A DNA stretch of 64,000 bases from Olsenella profusa (lineage in GTDB: Bacteria > Actinomycetota > Coriobacteriia > Coriobacteriales > Atopobiaceae). Location of the stretch: contig NZ_JACSNQ010000008.1 in the NCBI RefSeq assembly GCF_016900315.1, positions 22,330 to 86,329 of the forward strand. The letters are read 5' to 3'. A program made the position numbers and the translations under genes. The notes beneath the pieces were generated by a model, which searched no databases, had not been told where the DNA came from, and worked only from the letters and a program-made list of their open reading frames with translations. Numbering within the stretch: position 1 is the stretch's first letter; every line of letters begins with the position of its first letter. Below are positions 49,988-59,105 of this stretch, one piece after another.

Positions 49988-51583
49988 CTATCGTCTGGTC
50001 CTGGGGCCGGAGCCGCGCCCGCGCAGGCGGTCCGTGGCGCTGGGGCCCAGGTCGATTCTCCTCCTGCCGCTGGCGTCGGTGGTGACGCGGCCCCGCGGCC
50101 GGTCGTCGCGGCCGGACGAGCGGGCGCCCCTCCCGGGCGCGCGGCCGCCGCGGGAGGCGCCCCCGCGGCCCGCCGGGGCGCCGGCGCGCCCGGCGCCGCC
50201 CTCGACCACGGTGAACCCGCCGCGGCCCCGGTCGGCGCCGTCGGCCCCCGCGTCCCTGCGGGCGCTCCTCGGCACGGGCTCACCCACGAAGGAGAGGCCC
50301 GGCGCGTACCCGCCCGCCGCGACGCGGCCGCCCGGGGCGCCCGCCTCGCCGCCCTGGAGCTGCCAGGAGCGACGCACGGAGTCGTGGGCGGTCTCGGGCA
50401 GGCGCGAGTGCACGGAGACCGACGCGATGACCCCCACGAGCATGAGGCTCGCCAGGATCGACGAGCCACCGTAGGAGACGAACGGGATCGGCTTGCCGGA
50501 GAGCGGGAACAGCCCGAGCACGCCGCAGACGTTGAGCAGCAGCTGCACCATGATGATCGTGGTGCAGCCCGCCGCCGCGAGCCGGCCCGCCATGTCCGGG
50601 GCGTAGCGGGCGATGCGGTACCCCGCCCACATGAGCACGGCGAAGCCGGCGAGCAGGCCCAGCGTGCCGACGAGGCCGCACTCCTCGCCGATCACGGCGA
50701 AGATGAAGTCGTTGTGAGCCATCGGCAGGTAGGAGTACTTCTGGCGCGAAAGCCCGATCCCCACGCCCAGGAGCCCTCCCGAGCCGAAGGCGTAGAAGCC
50801 CTGGATGAGCTGGTAGCCGGTGTCAAAGGGGTCGGCCCAGGGGTTGAGCATCGTGATGAGGCGCTGGCGGGAGTAGTCGTCCTTGAGCGAGAGGGCGAGA
50901 AACGCCACCACCCCGAGCCCCATAAGGCCCGCCAGGTAGCGCTTGGGCACGCCGGCCAGGTACCCCATCACCACCAGCGTGAGGCCGAGCACCATCGTGG
51001 TGCCCTTGTCCGGCTGGACGACGATGAGCACGAGCGGCACGCCCACGCCCGCGAAGACGAGCTTCACGAAGCTCGACCAGTCGAGCGAGCCGTCCTCGAA
51101 GTAGCGCTGCGCGAGGTTCGCCGCCGTGAAGACCACGGTTATCTTGGCGAACTCAGACGGCTGGAGATCGAAGAACCCCAGGCTGATCCAGCGGGTGGCG
51201 CCCATGTCGTTGTCCGTGCCCACCACGATGACCGCCGCGAGCAGCCCCACGGTCAGGACCCAGATGGGCATGAGGAGCCGGTGCACCCAGACGTGGTAGT
51301 CCATGAGGGCCAGGAAGACGGCCACCGCGGTGCCCAGTCCCACGAACAGGAGCTGGCGCTTGAGGTAGTAGGCGGCGTCGCCGGTATCGGCGAGCGCCGT
51401 GACCGACGAGGCCGAATAGACCATCAGCAGGCCAAAGCCCACAAGCACCGCCGTGATCGCCACGAGCACGAGCCGCGGGCGCATGAAGCGCTCGGGCACG
51501 CCGAAGAGCGTCCGCTCGGGGCGCCGGGAGCGCCCGGTCGCCTGTGCGCCGCGGCCGCCGCGCGCAGTTCGTGCGGGGGCCAT
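49988..51583 (-). CDS. ftsW: FtsW, septal SEDS glycosyltransferase, with long Arg/Gly-rich tail
   Basis: 531 residues, where about 400 is usual. Ten membrane helices span about 34-385, with SEDS signatures NDMGATRWISLGFFDLQPSEFAKI and NDFIFAVIGEECG, and PFVSYGGSS near the end. After about residue 395 comes a cytoplasmic tail of about 135 residues rich in Gly, Arg and Pro (GGRVAAGG, RGRGGF, RGRGSGPRTRR). It polymerises lipid II with FtsI at the septum. The tail is unusual and probably disordered. Confidence 0.93.
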   Translation of the reverse strand: MAPARTARGGRGAQATGRSRRPERTLFGVPERFMRPRLVLVAITAVLVGFGLLMVYSASSVTALADTGDAAYYLKRQLLFVGLGTAVAVFLALMDYHVWVHRLLMPIWVLTVGLLAAVIVVGTDNDMGATRWISLGFFDLQPSEFAKITVVFTAANLAQRYFEDGSLDWSSFVKLVFAGVGVPLVLIVVQPDKGTTMVLGLTLVVMGYLAGVPKRYLAGLMGLGVVAFLALSLKDDYSRQRLITMLNPWADPFDTGYQLIQGFYAFGSGGLLGVGIGLSRQKYSYLPMAHNDFIFAVIGEECGLVGTLGLLAGFAVLMWAGYRIARYAPDMAGRLAAAGCTTIIMVQLLLNVCGVLGLFPLSGKPIPFVSYGGSSILASLMLVGVIASVSVHSRLPETAHDSVRRSWQLQGGEAGAPGGRVAAGGYAPGLSFVGEPVPRSARRDAGADGADRGRGGFTVVEGGAGRAGAPAGRGGASRGGRAPGRGARSSGRDDRPRGRVTTDASGRRRIDLGPSATDRLRGRGSGPRTRR

Positions 51584-51586
51584 GCC

Positions 51587-53017
51587 CTAGGCCTCCCCGC
51601 CGGCGAGCTCGCGCACGAGCCCCTTGAAGTAGCGGCCGCGCTCCCCCATGTTGGAGAACTCGTCGAAGGACGAGCACGCCGGGGAGAGCAGGACCGTCTC
51701 GCCGGGGCGCGCCTCGGCCACGGCGGCGTCGAAGGCCTCGCGCAGGTGCGGCGCGCGCAGCACCGTGAGCGCGGAGCCGGAGGCGTCGCGCGCGACCTCG
51801 AGGGCCCCCGCAATGCGCTCGCCTGCGGCACCGAAGCAGACCGCCACGCGGCAGTCCGCGCACACGGCCTTGGCGAGGCTCGTGAGGTCGGTCATCTTGT
51901 CGTGGCCTCCCAGCAGCACCACGACGCTGCCCGGCGCAAAGGCCGTGAGGGCCTTCTCCACCGAGTCGGTGTTGGTGGCCTTGGAGTCGTTGACGAAGCG
52001 CACCCCGCCGACCTCCCCGGCCGGCTCGATGCGGTGCTCGATCGGCGAGAAGGACGTGAGGCCGCGGCGGACGTCGGCGACGTCTGCGCCGAGCTCGAGG
52101 GCCACCGCGGAGGCGGCCAGGGCGTTCTCGGCGTTGTGCAGGCCGAAGATCTGGAGGTCGGAGGCGGCCACGAGCTCGCGCTCCACCCCGTCGAGGCGCA
52201 CGATGAGGCGCCCCGCGCGCAGGAAGGCGGCACAGGCGGCCTCCGGCTCGCGCCGAACGGAGAGCTCGCAGACGCGCAGGCCGCGCGCCGCGGCGCGCGC
52301 CGCCATGGCGCGGCAGAAGTCGTCGTCGACGGAGACCACGGCGAGGTCGCCCGCGCTGAGGTTTGCGAGGACGCGCTCCTTGGCGGCGGCGTAGGCCTCC
52401 ATCGTGTGGTGCCACTCGAGGTGGTCGGGCGTGACGTTGAGCACCACGGACACGCGCGGGTGCAGCCGCGAGGTACCGGCGAGCTGGAAGCTCGAGAGCT
52501 CGGCCACGAACCACTGGCCCTCCGCGCGGCCCTCGAGCAGCGCCGCGGTGGGCGGGGTGCCGATGTTGCCCACGGTGCGCGCCGGCGTGCCGGCGGCCGC
52601 GAGCAGGTGCGCGGTGAGCGACGTCGTTGTGGTCTTGCCGTTGGTGCCGGTGATGGCCACCCAGCGCTCGGGACTCTCGCGCCAGGCAAGCTCCACCTCG
52701 CCTATGAGCTCGCGGGCGTGCTCGGACGCAGAGCGGGCGAAGGCGGAGTCAAGGGGGATCCCCGGGGAGGCCACGGCGAGGTCGTAGCTGCCGGACACCT
52801 CCTCGGTGCCGCAGACCACCCGCACGCCCGCGGCCTCGAGCTCACGGGTCTTCTCGCCGGGCGTCGAGGTGGCGCCGCCGTAGAGCGTCACGGAGCCCAC
52901 GCGCGGCTGCCCGAGCGAGCGGAGGTAGCGCGCCGCCGCCTCGCCGGTGCGGCCGAGGCCGAGCACGAGCGCGTCGCCGATGCGGCCGGCGCCTTGGATG
53001 CTGTCGCAGGAAGTCAT
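51587..53017 (-). CDS. murD: UDP-MurNAc-Ala-D-Glu ligase MurD
   Basis: 476 residues. The N-terminal UDP-binding fold reads LVLGLGRTGEAAARYL. The ATP loop is GTNGKTTTTSL, with VTPDHLEWHHTMEAY and NDSKATNTDSV in the ligase half. It adds D-glutamate. The ATG at 53017 follows GGGATGAGAG. The open frame running up to 53827 is antisense-free but overlaps mraY and is rejected. It starts 11 bases after mraY and ends 3 bases before ftsW. Confidence 0.95.
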   Translation of the reverse strand: MTSCDSIQGAGRIGDALVLGLGRTGEAAARYLRSLGQPRVGSVTLYGGATSTPGEKTRELEAAGVRVVCGTEEVSGSYDLAVASPGIPLDSAFARSASEHARELIGEVELAWRESPERWVAITGTNGKTTTTSLTAHLLAAAGTPARTVGNIGTPPTAALLEGRAEGQWFVAELSSFQLAGTSRLHPRVSVVLNVTPDHLEWHHTMEAYAAAKERVLANLSAGDLAVVSVDDDFCRAMAARAAARGLRVCELSVRREPEAACAAFLRAGRLIVRLDGVERELVAASDLQIFGLHNAENALAASAVALELGADVADVRRGLTSFSPIEHRIEPAGEVGGVRFVNDSKATNTDSVEKALTAFAPGSVVVLLGGHDKMTDLTSLAKAVCADCRVAVCFGAAGERIAGALEVARDASGSALTVLRAPHLREAFDAAVAEARPGETVLLSPACSSFDEFSNMGERGRYFKGLVRELAGGEA

Positions 53018-53028
53018 TCTCTCATCCC

Positions 53029-54060
53029 CTAGCCGAGCTGGAAGTAGAGCGCGAAGCCAAGCGCCGCGAAGGCGGCGGACACGATCCAGAACCGCACGAC
53101 GACCTTGTTCTCCGCCCAGCCGATCTTCTCGAAGCTGTGGTGAATCGGCGTCATGGGGAAGACGCGCTTCCCGGTGAGCTTGAAGCTCACCACCTGGATG
53201 ATCACCGAGAGGGCCTCGCAGATGAACAGGCCGCCCATGATGAGCGAGGTGACCTCGGTCTTGGTGAGCACGGCGAGGGCCGCGAAGGCCGCGCCGAGGG
53301 CGAGTGAGCCCGTGTCGCCCATGAAGATCGAGGCGGGGTAGCAGTTGTGCCACAGAAAGCCGATGCAGGCGCCCGCGATGGCGCCGGCGAGGACCGCGAG
53401 GTCGAGCTCGCCGTAGCGGAAGGCCACCATGGCCATGGCGAGCATGACCACCATCGTGCAGCCGCCGGCCAGGCCGTCGAGGCCGTCGGTGAGGTTGACC
53501 GCATTGGAGAGGCCCGCCATGAGCAGGAAGACGAAGGCCAGGTAGAGCCACGGCACGCTCACCGTGGTGCCGCCCACCTCGAAGGTCGAGGTGAGGACGC
53601 CGAGGTCGATCGCAAGGCCGCCGGGGAAGCGCACCACCGGCGAGATGCCGCAGGCGTTGACCGCGAAGAGGCAGAACGCCACCGAGATGAGGACGAGGCC
53701 GGCCATCTTCTGGGAGGGCGTGAGGCCGAGCGAGCGGCCGTGCGCCACGGACTCGATGTCGTCGAGCAGGCCCAGCGAGCCGGTCAAGAGCGTCACCACC
53801 ACGGCGAGGACGAGGCCCGGCGTCCACTCGGCGATGAGCGCGCAGGACGCGAGCATGCCCACCAGGATGATGACGCCGCCCATCGTTGGGGTCCCCTGCT
53901 TGACGAGGTGGCGCTGCGGGCCGTCGGCGCGGACCTGCTGGCCCACCCCCTCGTAGCGCATGAGGCGGATGAAGAGCGGCATGAGCAGCCCCGTCACGAT
54001 CGCCGCCACGGCGATGGCGAGAAAGACCTGGTAGGTGGGGTAGGACGGATTTCCGATCAT
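53029..54060 (-). CDS. mraY: MraY, phospho-MurNAc-pentapeptide transferase
   Basis: 343 residues, about ten membrane helices. LLDDIESV carries the Asp pair, NAVNLTDGLDGLAGG the active site, and PIHHSFEKIGWAENKVV the cytosolic HHH-type loop (here HHS). It makes lipid I from UDP-MurNAc-pentapeptide and undecaprenyl phosphate. ATG overlaps the murF stop (ATGA). Confidence 0.96.
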   Translation of the reverse strand: MIGNPSYPTYQVFLAIAVAAIVTGLLMPLFIRLMRYEGVGQQVRADGPQRHLVKQGTPTMGGVIILVGMLASCALIAEWTPGLVLAVVVTLLTGSLGLLDDIESVAHGRSLGLTPSQKMAGLVLISVAFCLFAVNACGISPVVRFPGGLAIDLGVLTSTFEVGGTTVSVPWLYLAFVFLLMAGLSNAVNLTDGLDGLAGGCTMVVMLAMAMVAFRYGELDLAVLAGAIAGACIGFLWHNCYPASIFMGDTGSLALGAAFAALAVLTKTEVTSLIMGGLFICEALSVIIQVVSFKLTGKRVFPMTPIHHSFEKIGWAENKVVVRFWIVSAAFAALGFALYFQLG

Positions 54061-55493
54061 CGTGCGAGCACCCTTCTCACAAAGCGGTCGAGGCCAACGG
54101 AGCGCGACGCCTTGACGAGCACGACGTCGCCGGCGGCAAGCACCGGGCCCATGACGTCGGCGGCCTCCTCGGCGGTGGCGAAGCGCTCGATGGCGTCCTC
54201 GGAGAGACCCATCGTGCGGGCCGCCTCGGCCATCTCGTCGGCAAGCGGGCCGCCCACCAGGACGAGCAGATCGACGCCCTTGGCGGCGGCGTAGGCGCCC
54301 ACGTAGCCGTGCAGCCGCGGGCCCTCGTCGCCGAGCTCGCCCATCTCGCCGAGCACCGCCACGCGCCGGCCCTCCACCGCCATGTCGGCGAGGACGTCGA
54401 GCGAGGAGGCCATCGAGGCGGGGGCGGCGTTGTAGGAGTCGTCGATCACGCGGGCGCCCGAGGGGGCGCTCTCCACCTCGAGGCGCATGTGCGCGGCGGG
54501 CATGGCCTCCACGGCGGAGACGGCCTCGTCGCGGTCGAGCCCGAGGCGCCAGACGAGCGCCAGGGCGAGCGTCAGGTCGACGACGGCCGCGCGGCCCGGC
54601 ACCGAGAGCACAACCGTGCGGGACCAGCCGTCCGCGCAGCGCAGCGTCGCGGAGGCGCGGCCCTCGGCGTCGAGCGTCACGCCCTCGGCCCAGACGGCGT
54701 CGCCGGGCGCACCGACGAGCACAACGTCGACGCCAGCGGGCGCCGCGTACCTCTCGGCGATGAACGGGGTGAAGTCCCCGGCGGACGTCAGGGCGAGCGC
54801 GGGGGCGAGCTCGCCGTGGGCGCGCATGCCGGAGACGATCTCGGCCTTGGCGCGGGCGATGTTCTCGCGGCTACCGAGAAGCCCGATGTGGCTTGTCCCC
54901 ACGTTGGTGATGCAGGCGAGGGTCGGCTCGCAGGCGGCCGCCATGCGCTCGATCTCGTGCGGGTGGTTCATGCCGAGCTCGCAGACGAGCACCTCGGAGT
55001 CCTCGGGGGCCGAGAGCACCGTGAGCGGCAGGCCGATCAGGTTGTTGAGGTTGCCCGTGGTGGCGTGGCAGCGGCGCTGGGAGCCCACCGCGGCGGCGAG
55101 CATCTCCTTGGTGGTGGTCTTGCCCACCGAGCCCGTCACGCCGACGACGAGCCAGCCGGGGTGGCGCTCGCGCCAGGCGCGGGCGAGGCGCAACAGGAAC
55201 TCCTCGCAGTCGTCGCCCTCGGCGCGCAGGACGGCGCAGCCCGCCTCGCGGCAGGCCGCGAGGGCCTCGGGCGCGGGCTCGGCGGAGGCCACCACGGCCG
55301 CAGCGCCAAGCCCGGCGGCGGAGGCGAGGTAGGCGTTGCCGTCCACGTGCTCGCCGGCAAAGGCCACGAAGAGGCCGCCGGCTCCCACGGCGCGCGAGTC
55401 GATGACAACCTCGCCCGCCACGTCGCGCGCCCCCTCAAGGAGCACGGCCGCGCCGGTTGCGCGCGCGACCTCTGACACCGACATGAATATCAT
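54057..55493 (-). CDS. murF: MurF, UDP-MurNAc-pentapeptide synthetase
   Basis: 478 residues. N-terminal UDP site DSRAVGAGGLFVAFAGEHVDG, ATP loop GVTGSVGKTTTKEM, ATTGNLNNLIGLPLT, ELGMNHPHEI and DDSYNAAPASM are all typical. It adds D-Ala-D-Ala. The gene follows ftsI directly, so murE, which normally sits between them, must lie elsewhere. GGGGAG precedes the ATG. Confidence 0.95.
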   Translation of the reverse strand: MIFMSVSEVARATGAAVLLEGARDVAGEVVIDSRAVGAGGLFVAFAGEHVDGNAYLASAAGLGAAAVVASAEPAPEALAACREAGCAVLRAEGDDCEEFLLRLARAWRERHPGWLVVGVTGSVGKTTTKEMLAAAVGSQRRCHATTGNLNNLIGLPLTVLSAPEDSEVLVCELGMNHPHEIERMAAACEPTLACITNVGTSHIGLLGSRENIARAKAEIVSGMRAHGELAPALALTSAGDFTPFIAERYAAPAGVDVVLVGAPGDAVWAEGVTLDAEGRASATLRCADGWSRTVVLSVPGRAAVVDLTLALALVWRLGLDRDEAVSAVEAMPAAHMRLEVESAPSGARVIDDSYNAAPASMASSLDVLADMAVEGRRVAVLGEMGELGDEGPRLHGYVGAYAAAKGVDLLVLVGGPLADEMAEAARTMGLSEDAIERFATAEEAADVMGPVLAAGDVVLVKASRSVGLDRFVRRVLAR

Positions 55494-55514
55494 CAGGACT
55501 CCCCTCCTGAGACG

Positions 55515-57302
55515 CTATGCGCTGGGCGTGACGCCCATGATGTTGACTGCCTGGGACATGACGTCATGGAAGACGTTGGCCGAGGACTGCGAGGCCAGGT
55601 GCGGCAGGTGGTTGAGGCCCACGTAGACGAGGACCTCCGGGTCGTCAGCGTTGGCAAAGCCGCACAGCGACGCCGTGAAGTCGTAGGAGCCGTAGCCGCC
55701 CTCCTCGCTGGCCTGCTCGCCGGTGCCGGTCTTGCCGGCGACGTCGTAGCCCTCCACCTGGCCGTTGCGGCCGGTGCCCTCCTGCATGACGGTGCGCATG
55801 ACGTCGATCTCCATCGAGGCGGCCTCCGCGGAGACGGCGGCGCTGCCGGAGGGCCACTCCACGTCCTCGCCCCCCTTGGTCACGAGGAAGTGCGGCGTGG
55901 TGAGCACCCCGCCGTTGGCCACGGCGCCGTAGGCCCTCACGATCTGCACCATCGGCACCGAGACCGCCTGGCCGAAGGCCATTGAGCCCGCCGTGGCGCC
56001 GTCGTACTCGTCCGGGGACTTGACGATGCCGGTGGCCTCGCCGGGGAAGTCGATGCCCGTGAGGTGCCCGATCCCATAGCGGTCCACCCCCTCCGAGAAG
56101 CGGTCGGCCCCGATCACGTCCTGGACGAGCAGGGCCATCGCGGTGTTGGAGGAGCGCCGCATCATCTCGCGGACGTCCATGGTCTCGGTGTAGTCGCGGT
56201 TGTCGTCGTCGGTGACGTAGTCGTCGCCCACCTTGACGGCGGCCGGGACGGTGTAGGTGGAGTCGGGGTTGAAGAGCCCCAGGTCGAAGCCGATCGAGGT
56301 GGTGAGGACCTTGAAGACGGAGCCCGGCTCGTAGGAACTGGAGACCGGCTTTAAGGAGAGCTCCTCGGCCGTCTCGGAGAGGTTGGAGAAGTCCGGCAGC
56401 GGCGTCGAGCACGCGGCGAGGATCTCGCCGGTGCGCGGGTCGGTCACCATAACCGAGCCCGACTCCGCGTCGTAGGTCTCCGGAGCCTCCCGGATGATGT
56501 TCTCGCAGGCCTCCTGGAGGTCGATGTCGATGGAGATGACGAGGTCGGTGCCGTCGACCGCCTCCGTCACCTCGGAGGCGCCGCCGGCGATGGGCGTGCC
56601 CGTGAGGCCAGTCTCCATGAGCATCTCGCCGTCGGTGCCGGTGAGGATGTCGTCGTAGTAGAGCTCCAGGCCGGAGAGGCCGTTGCCGTCGGTGCCCACG
56701 TAGCCCAGGACCTGCGCGCCCACGTTGCCGTAGGGGTAGACGCGCTTGGTGTCGTCGAGGAAGTAGATGCCGGTGAGCTCTGCGGCGGAGAGCTTCTCGG
56801 AGAGCTCCTCGGCGACCTCCTCGTCGACCTGGCGCTCGATGTAGACGAAGGTGCCGTCACCGGTGAGGAGGTCGGCGTAGTCGGACCGCTCGCCGCCGAG
56901 GCACTCCGCCAGGACCGAGGCCACCGCGGAGGGGTCCTCCACGGTCTGCGGGTTGGCGTAGACGGTCTTGCACTCCTCGCTCATGGCGAGGATGTTGCCG
57001 TTGCGGTCGTAGATGGTGCCGCGGCGCGCGTGAAGCGTCGCCACGTTGGTGCGCTGGGACTCCGCGGCGGCCGCCAGGCGCGGGCCGTCGATGGCCTGCA
57101 TCCACACGAGGCGGGCGGCCACCACGCCGAGAAGCGCCGTGAAGACGCGACGGGTGGTCAGAAAGCCCCGGTCCGAGCCGCCGCTGCCCGAGCCGCCCGG
57201 CCGGGAGGCGCGAACGCGGTAACGCGCACGAGAGGCCTCGTCGTACGAGGCCTCACGAGAGCTCCGCCGCCCGGGGCGGCTCTGTCCGCTTCTGCTGGTC
57301 AC
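55515..57302 (-). CDS. ftsI: FtsI-type septal penicillin-binding protein (class B)
   Basis: 595 residues. A basic cytoplasmic lead of about 47 residues (poly Arg/Ser/Gly) precedes one membrane helix near 50-70. The dimerisation domain begins RRGTIYDRNGNILA. The transpeptidase active site has SVFK (Ser328, Lys331), SSN (384-386) and KTG (524-526). It crosslinks septal peptidoglycan with FtsW. No PASTA domain. Start is GTG at 57302, 11 bases past ftsL, without a clear ribosome site, so coupling to ftsL translation is likely. Confidence 0.95.
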   Translation of the reverse strand: MTSRSGQSRPGRRSSREASYDEASRARYRVRASRPGGSGSGGSDRGFLTTRRVFTALLGVVAARLVWMQAIDGPRLAAAAESQRTNVATLHARRGTIYDRNGNILAMSEECKTVYANPQTVEDPSAVASVLAECLGGERSDYADLLTGDGTFVYIERQVDEEVAEELSEKLSAAELTGIYFLDDTKRVYPYGNVGAQVLGYVGTDGNGLSGLELYYDDILTGTDGEMLMETGLTGTPIAGGASEVTEAVDGTDLVISIDIDLQEACENIIREAPETYDAESGSVMVTDPRTGEILAACSTPLPDFSNLSETAEELSLKPVSSSYEPGSVFKVLTTSIGFDLGLFNPDSTYTVPAAVKVGDDYVTDDDNRDYTETMDVREMMRRSSNTAMALLVQDVIGADRFSEGVDRYGIGHLTGIDFPGEATGIVKSPDEYDGATAGSMAFGQAVSVPMVQIVRAYGAVANGGVLTTPHFLVTKGGEDVEWPSGSAAVSAEAASMEIDVMRTVMQEGTGRNGQVEGYDVAGKTGTGEQASEEGGYGSYDFTASLCGFANADDPEVLVYVGLNHLPHLASQSSANVFHDVMSQAVNIMGVTPSA

Positions 57303-57313
57303 GACAGAACAGT

Positions 57314-57850
57314 CTACGACAGGTCGGTCTGGGGGGCCGCCTCTTCCCCGCTCTGCGCAGCTTCCCCATCAGCGCCCGCCGGCGTGCCCTGGTCGCCCTG
57401 GGCCTGCGCGTCGGCGCCGTCCCCGGAGCCGGCGGAGGGGGCCGCGAGGTCGAGGGTCACCGTCTGGCTGGGAAGCACCATGCCGTAGTTCTGCGTGGCG
57501 ATGCGGCTGATACGGGAGTTGCTGGAGAGGATTGAGCGCTCGATCCGGAGCTGCTCGTTGGTGGTCTGGGCCTCGCTGATCTGGGCGCTCAGGGCCGCGT
57601 TGTCCTGGAGCAGCGAGACGGTGGCCGAGGTGAGGGCCACGCGCGCCATGCCGAGCACGATGAGGACGGCCGCCACGGCCACGGCCACGCGCAGGCGCGC
57701 GACGAAGGCCGGGGAGACGCCGGCGCGGGCGCGGGCGTCGAGGCCGCCGCCGGTGACCACCTCGAAGGACGGGCGTGCCTCGCGCGCGAGGCGCTCGCGG
57801 CCCCGCTCCGCCTGCTCGACGTTGTATGCCTCTGATCCCTGGTACCTCAT
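57314..57850 (-). CDS. ftsL: FtsL-like divisome membrane protein
   Basis: 178 residues. A cytoplasmic lead of about 50, one membrane helix near 51-71 (LRVAVAVAAVLIVLGMARVAL) and a coiled coil at about 75-125 (DNAALSAQISEAQTTNEQLRIERSIL) are followed by the MVLPSQTVTLDL end and a Gln/Ala/Glu-rich tail. It scaffolds FtsQ and FtsI. Assigned from its place between rsmH and ftsI plus topology, because sequence conservation of FtsL is low. Confidence 0.85.
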   Translation of the reverse strand: MRYQGSEAYNVEQAERGRERLAREARPSFEVVTGGGLDARARAGVSPAFVARLRVAVAVAAVLIVLGMARVALTSATVSLLQDNAALSAQISEAQTTNEQLRIERSILSSNSRISRIATQNYGMVLPSQTVTLDLAAPSAGSGDGADAQAQGDQGTPAGADGEAAQSGEEAAPQTDLS

Positions 57851-57917
57851 GTGACTTCTCCGCCTCGGTGCGGCCTGAGGGCCGCGTTGTCTCTGTCTGT
57901 GTCAGGTACGCTGGGAG

Positions 57918-58033
57918 CTTGAGGGTTACTTGATGCTTTGCCTCAAGTAGAACTTGAGCGACCTTGAGAGTATGTTGAGAGTATGGTTGCTGCTTCGTTC
58001 GTCGTGCGTTGGTGGTGCGTTTAGGGTGCGTTT
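57918..58033 (-). promoter_or_regulatory. Helically phased short repeats upstream of ftsL
   Basis: CTTGAG-like hexamers start at 57918, 57929, 57953, 57963 and 57974, plus one inverted copy at 57942, so steps are near 10-11 bases or multiples. Separately GTGCGTT starts at 58004, 58015 and 58026, exactly 11 apart. Both lie in the 237-base rsmH-ftsL gap, which is less GC-rich than its flanks. Such phasing suggests cooperative protein binding on one DNA face. The binder is unknown. Confidence 0.6.
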
Positions 58034-58087
58034 CTGGTCTGTTCGTGCTCCGTTTGCCGCTCTTGCTCGGTAGACGGCCTGCGCCGG

Positions 58088-59080
58088 CTACGTCATCTGG
58101 GATGCCTTCGTGCGGGTGACGTCAAGCCTGACCGCCACGCGCATGAGGGCGCTTCGCGACCTCGGGTTGGCCGCGACCTCCTCGTCTGAGGCAACGAGGG
58201 GCTTCCTCGTCCTGACCCGCAGCGCCGGTACGTGCCCGCACACGCACACCGGAAGGTCCGGTGGGCAGGTGCATCCCTGGGCGAGCTCGGAGAAGACGTG
58301 CTTGACGATGCGGTCCTCGAGCGAGTGGTAGGAGATCACGCAGATCCTCCCGCCGGGGTTTGCCCAGCGGGCCGCCGCGCGCAGGCCACGGTCGAGCACG
58401 TCGAGCTCGTGGTTGACCTCGATGCGCAGGGCCTGGAAGGTGCGCCTGGCCGGGTGCCCGCCGGTTCTTCTCGCCGCGGCCGGGATGGCCGCCTTGATGA
58501 CCTCGACGAGCTGGAGCGTGGTCTCGATGGGCCTCTTGGCGCGCGTCTCCACGATCCGTCGTGCAATGCGGCTCGCGAAGCGCTCGTCACCGTATACGCG
58601 AAGGATTCGGGCGAGGTCTGCTTCGTTGTAGGTGTTCACGACCTCTGCTGCGGTAAGGGTGTTGTTACCCGAACTCATTCGCATGTCCAGGGGCGCGTCC
58701 TCGTGGTAGGAGAAGCCGCGCTCCGGGATGTCAAGCTGGGGGGACGAGACGCCGAGGTCGAACAGGAAGCAGTCGACCCCGGGGACCTCAGCCTCGACGA
58801 GAAGCTCGTCGAGGTCCCCGAAGTTGCCCTTGAGGGTGCGGACGCTCGCCTCGGGCACCTCACGGGAGAGGCGCTCGCGTGCGGCCGCGAGGGCCATGTC
58901 GTCCTGGTCTATCCCAAGCGACAGGCCGTCGGGCGCCACGCGCCTCGCAAGCTCGACGGAGTGTCCCGCGCCCCCGAGGGTGCAGTCGCACACCACCTCC
59001 CCCGGCTGGGGGTCGAGCTCGGCGAGGACCTCGGCGAGCATCACGGGTACGTGCCGGTATTCTGCTGTCAAGACCCTCAC
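58088..59080 (-). CDS. rsmH: 16S rRNA m4C1402 methyltransferase RsmH
   Basis: About 330 residues. EYRHVPVMLAEVLAEL opens the protein, VVCDCTLGGAGHS is the AdoMet loop, and FLFDLGVSSPQLD plus GRICVISYHSLEDRIVK complete the family pattern. It methylates C1402 of 16S rRNA. GTG 59080 is chosen because AAGG lies 7 bases upstream. TTG at 59071 is an alternative. An exact dispersed motif, GGCGAGAAGAACC, is inside the coding region at 58463-58475. Confidence 0.93.
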   Translation of the reverse strand: MRVLTAEYRHVPVMLAEVLAELDPQPGEVVCDCTLGGAGHSVELARRVAPDGLSLGIDQDDMALAAARERLSREVPEASVRTLKGNFGDLDELLVEAEVPGVDCFLFDLGVSSPQLDIPERGFSYHEDAPLDMRMSSGNNTLTAAEVVNTYNEADLARILRVYGDERFASRIARRIVETRAKRPIETTLQLVEVIKAAIPAAARRTGGHPARRTFQALRIEVNHELDVLDRGLRAAARWANPGGRICVISYHSLEDRIVKHVFSELAQGCTCPPDLPVCVCGHVPALRVRTRKPLVASDEEVAANPRSRSALMRVAVRLDVTRTKASQMT

Positions 59081-59105
59081 CCCCTTGCCTTCGGGCGCGT
59101 GCCCG

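Noticed and set aside
48761..53032. A very long open frame (over 1,400 codons) on the plus strand across murG, ftsW and murD
   Set aside because: It is antisense to three clear cell-wall genes and has the His/Arg/Ala/Gly-rich make-up expected from reverse reading of GC-rich codons.
53018..53827. Extended MurD N-terminus
   Set aside because: The extension overlaps mraY in another frame and has shadow composition, and the family start is at 53017.
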